A stretch of 6,684 nt of DNA from an uncultured Prevotellaceae bacterium (GTDB taxonomy: Bacteria; Bacteroidota; Bacteroidia; Bacteroidales; Bacteroidaceae), in NCBI GenBank assembly GCA_946539475.1, contig CAMNHM010000145.1:1-6684 (forward strand), read 5' to 3'. Positions 5,844 to 6,684 of the stretch are shown here, one piece after another (positions within the stretch are counted from its first letter, which is position 1; the number at the start of each line of letters is the position of its first letter). The position numbers were made by a program, and so were the translations under genes. The notes beneath the pieces are model-generated. The model worked only from the letters and a program-made list of their open reading frames with translations, was not told the DNA's origin and did not search any database.

Positions 5844-6683
5844 ATGACCATTATCTATCCATCGCCCATCTTCGGACCCGTACACAGCCGGCGGCTAGGA
5901 CTGTCGCTCGGCATCAACCTGCTGCCTGCCGACGGCAAGGTTTGTCCTTTCGACTGCATCTACTGCGAGTGTGGCTTCAATGCCGACCATCGTCCGCAGC
6001 TGCCGCTGCCCCGGCGCGACGAAGTGGCAGCGGCACTGGAGCAGCGGCTGCAGCTAATGGCGCAGGAGGGGCGCCTGCCCGACGTGCTGACCTTCGCAGG
6101 CAACGGCGAGCCCACCTGTCACCCCCGCTTTGCCGACATCATCGACGACACCATCCTGCTGCGCGACCGCTACTGCCCCGAGGCGAAGGTCAGCGTGCTG
6201 AGCAACGCCACCCAGCTCCACCGCCCCGACGTGCACCAGGCTCTCGCGCGCGTGGACAATAATATACAAAAGCTCGACACCGTCGCGCCCGACTATATCC
6301 GCCTCGTCGACCAGCCTGCGGGCCACTACGACGTGCAGCAGGTCATCAGCCACCTGAAGGCCTTCCACGGACACGTCATCATCCAGACGATGTTCATGCA
6401 GGGATGGGTGGAGAGGAAAGTGGCGCTCGAGCTTCGCTCGCTTGCTACCGAAGGGACGCAAGAAAGTGGAGAGTGGAAAGCGGAGAGTGTCGACAACACA
6501 GGCGACGAGTATGTGCTGCCCTGGCTCGACGCCGTGGCCGACATACGCCCGCAGCAGGTGATGGTCTACACCATCGACCGCGAGACGCCCACCACCACCC
6601 TGCAAAAGGCCACCCCCGACCAGCTCGACCGCATAGCCGCCCTCGTACGCCAGCGCGGCATCGACTGCTCAGTCAGCTACTGA
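5844..6683 (+). CDS. COG0731-type radical SAM protein
   Basis: A 279-residue radical SAM enzyme, ending at the TGA one base before the window edge. The [4Fe-4S] motif CPFDCIYC (Cys34, Cys38, Cys41) is preceded by FGPVHSRRLGLSLGINLLP, the hallmark of the COG0731 group, which also includes wyosine-synthesis enzymes of archaea and eukaryotes; the bacterial members have no settled substrate. Other conserved parts are FAGNGEPTCHP at 84-94, VLSNAT, VDNNIQKLD and YTIDRETP toward the C terminus. An in-frame start at 5745 exists but would overlap the upstream gene and translate the heptamer repeat, so the ATG at 5844, directly before the family N terminus, is chosen. Residues about 191-214 appear to be an insert derived partly from heptamer-repeat DNA. 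The gene probably shares a transcript with lemA, though the gap is larger than elsewhere. Confidence 0.9.
   Translation: MTIIYPSPIFGPVHSRRLGLSLGINLLPADGKVCPFDCIYCECGFNADHRPQLPLPRRDEVAAALEQRLQLMAQEGRLPDVLTFAGNGEPTCHPRFADIIDDTILLRDRYCPEAKVSVLSNATQLHRPDVHQALARVDNNIQKLDTVAPDYIRLVDQPAGHYDVQQVISHLKAFHGHVIIQTMFMQGWVERKVALELRSLATEGTQESGEWKAESVDNTGDEYVLPWLDAVADIRPQQVMVYTIDRETPTTTLQKATPDQLDRIAALVRQRGIDCSVSY
6463..6489. repeat. Heptamer-repeat patch inside the radical SAM gene
   Basis: Read on the minus strand, this segment is CACTCTC, CGCTTTC, CACTCTC, CACTTT: four consecutive heptamers (the last lacking one base within these bounds) of the same family as the tract before the gene, with one mismatch. 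On the coding strand it encodes Glu-Ser-Gly-Glu-Trp-Lys-Ala-Glu-Ser. A related stretch, GTGGAGAGGAAAGTGG, lies at 6408-6423, so repeat-like sequence flanks a GC-rich 42-base middle segment. Confidence 0.8.
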
Positions 6684-6684
6684 C

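Noticed and set aside
6431..6462. Structured RNA in the radical SAM insert: CTTCG/CGAAG and CTTGC/GCAAG pairings
   Set aside because: The two 5-bp pairings interleave and are short; they lie inside an open coding frame and could be chance in GC-rich sequence.

Overview
This window reads as chromosomal core sequence from a member of the Bacteroidota, most likely a GC-rich Bacteroidales such as a Prevotella-like organism. Three things point there: promoter -7 elements of the form TAnnTTTG, start codons mostly without a Shine-Dalgarno sequence, and the gene order ftsX - DUF3098 - uppP - truB - queA, which I recall as a Bacteroidetes arrangement. The genus is an inference from protein flavour and was not tested. 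Coding density is high, and no gene-free stretch reaches 300 bases.

Left half (1-3103, minus strand): a five-gene run transcribed leftward from a promoter near 3140. In transcription order it holds ftsX (division-linked membrane protein), a 76-residue DUF3098 membrane protein, uppP (undecaprenyl-diphosphate phosphatase), truB (tRNA pseudouridine-55 synthase) and queA (queuosine synthesis, cut by the window edge). Spacing runs from 22 bp down to a 4-base ATGA overlap, so it looks like one transcription unit joining envelope growth to tRNA modification.

Middle (3104-3299): the only sizeable intergenic region. It is a divergent promoter region with a striking symmetry: a 28-base inverted repeat (27/28 matches) whose two arms each carry an outward-pointing TACCTTTG box, one toward ftsX and one toward lemA. 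A short 7-bp tandem repeat (AGGAGTT type) lies inside the left half.

Right half (3300-6683, plus strand): lemA and a DUF2207 protein, only 2 bp apart, form a membrane module of unknown function. After a 61-bp gap filled by a second 7-bp repeat (CACTTTC type) comes a COG0731-type radical SAM gene, whose stop codon ends one base before the window edge. The radical SAM gene contains, in frame and in reverse orientation, another patch of the CACTTTC-type repeat. It appears to add roughly 20-24 residues to the protein.

I do not see a mobile element with a transposase, a CRISPR array, an RNA gene or a clearly new multi-gene system. The most interesting material is the symmetric divergent promoter, the heptamer repeats (including their intrusion into a coding region), and the uncharacterised LemA/DUF2207 pair.
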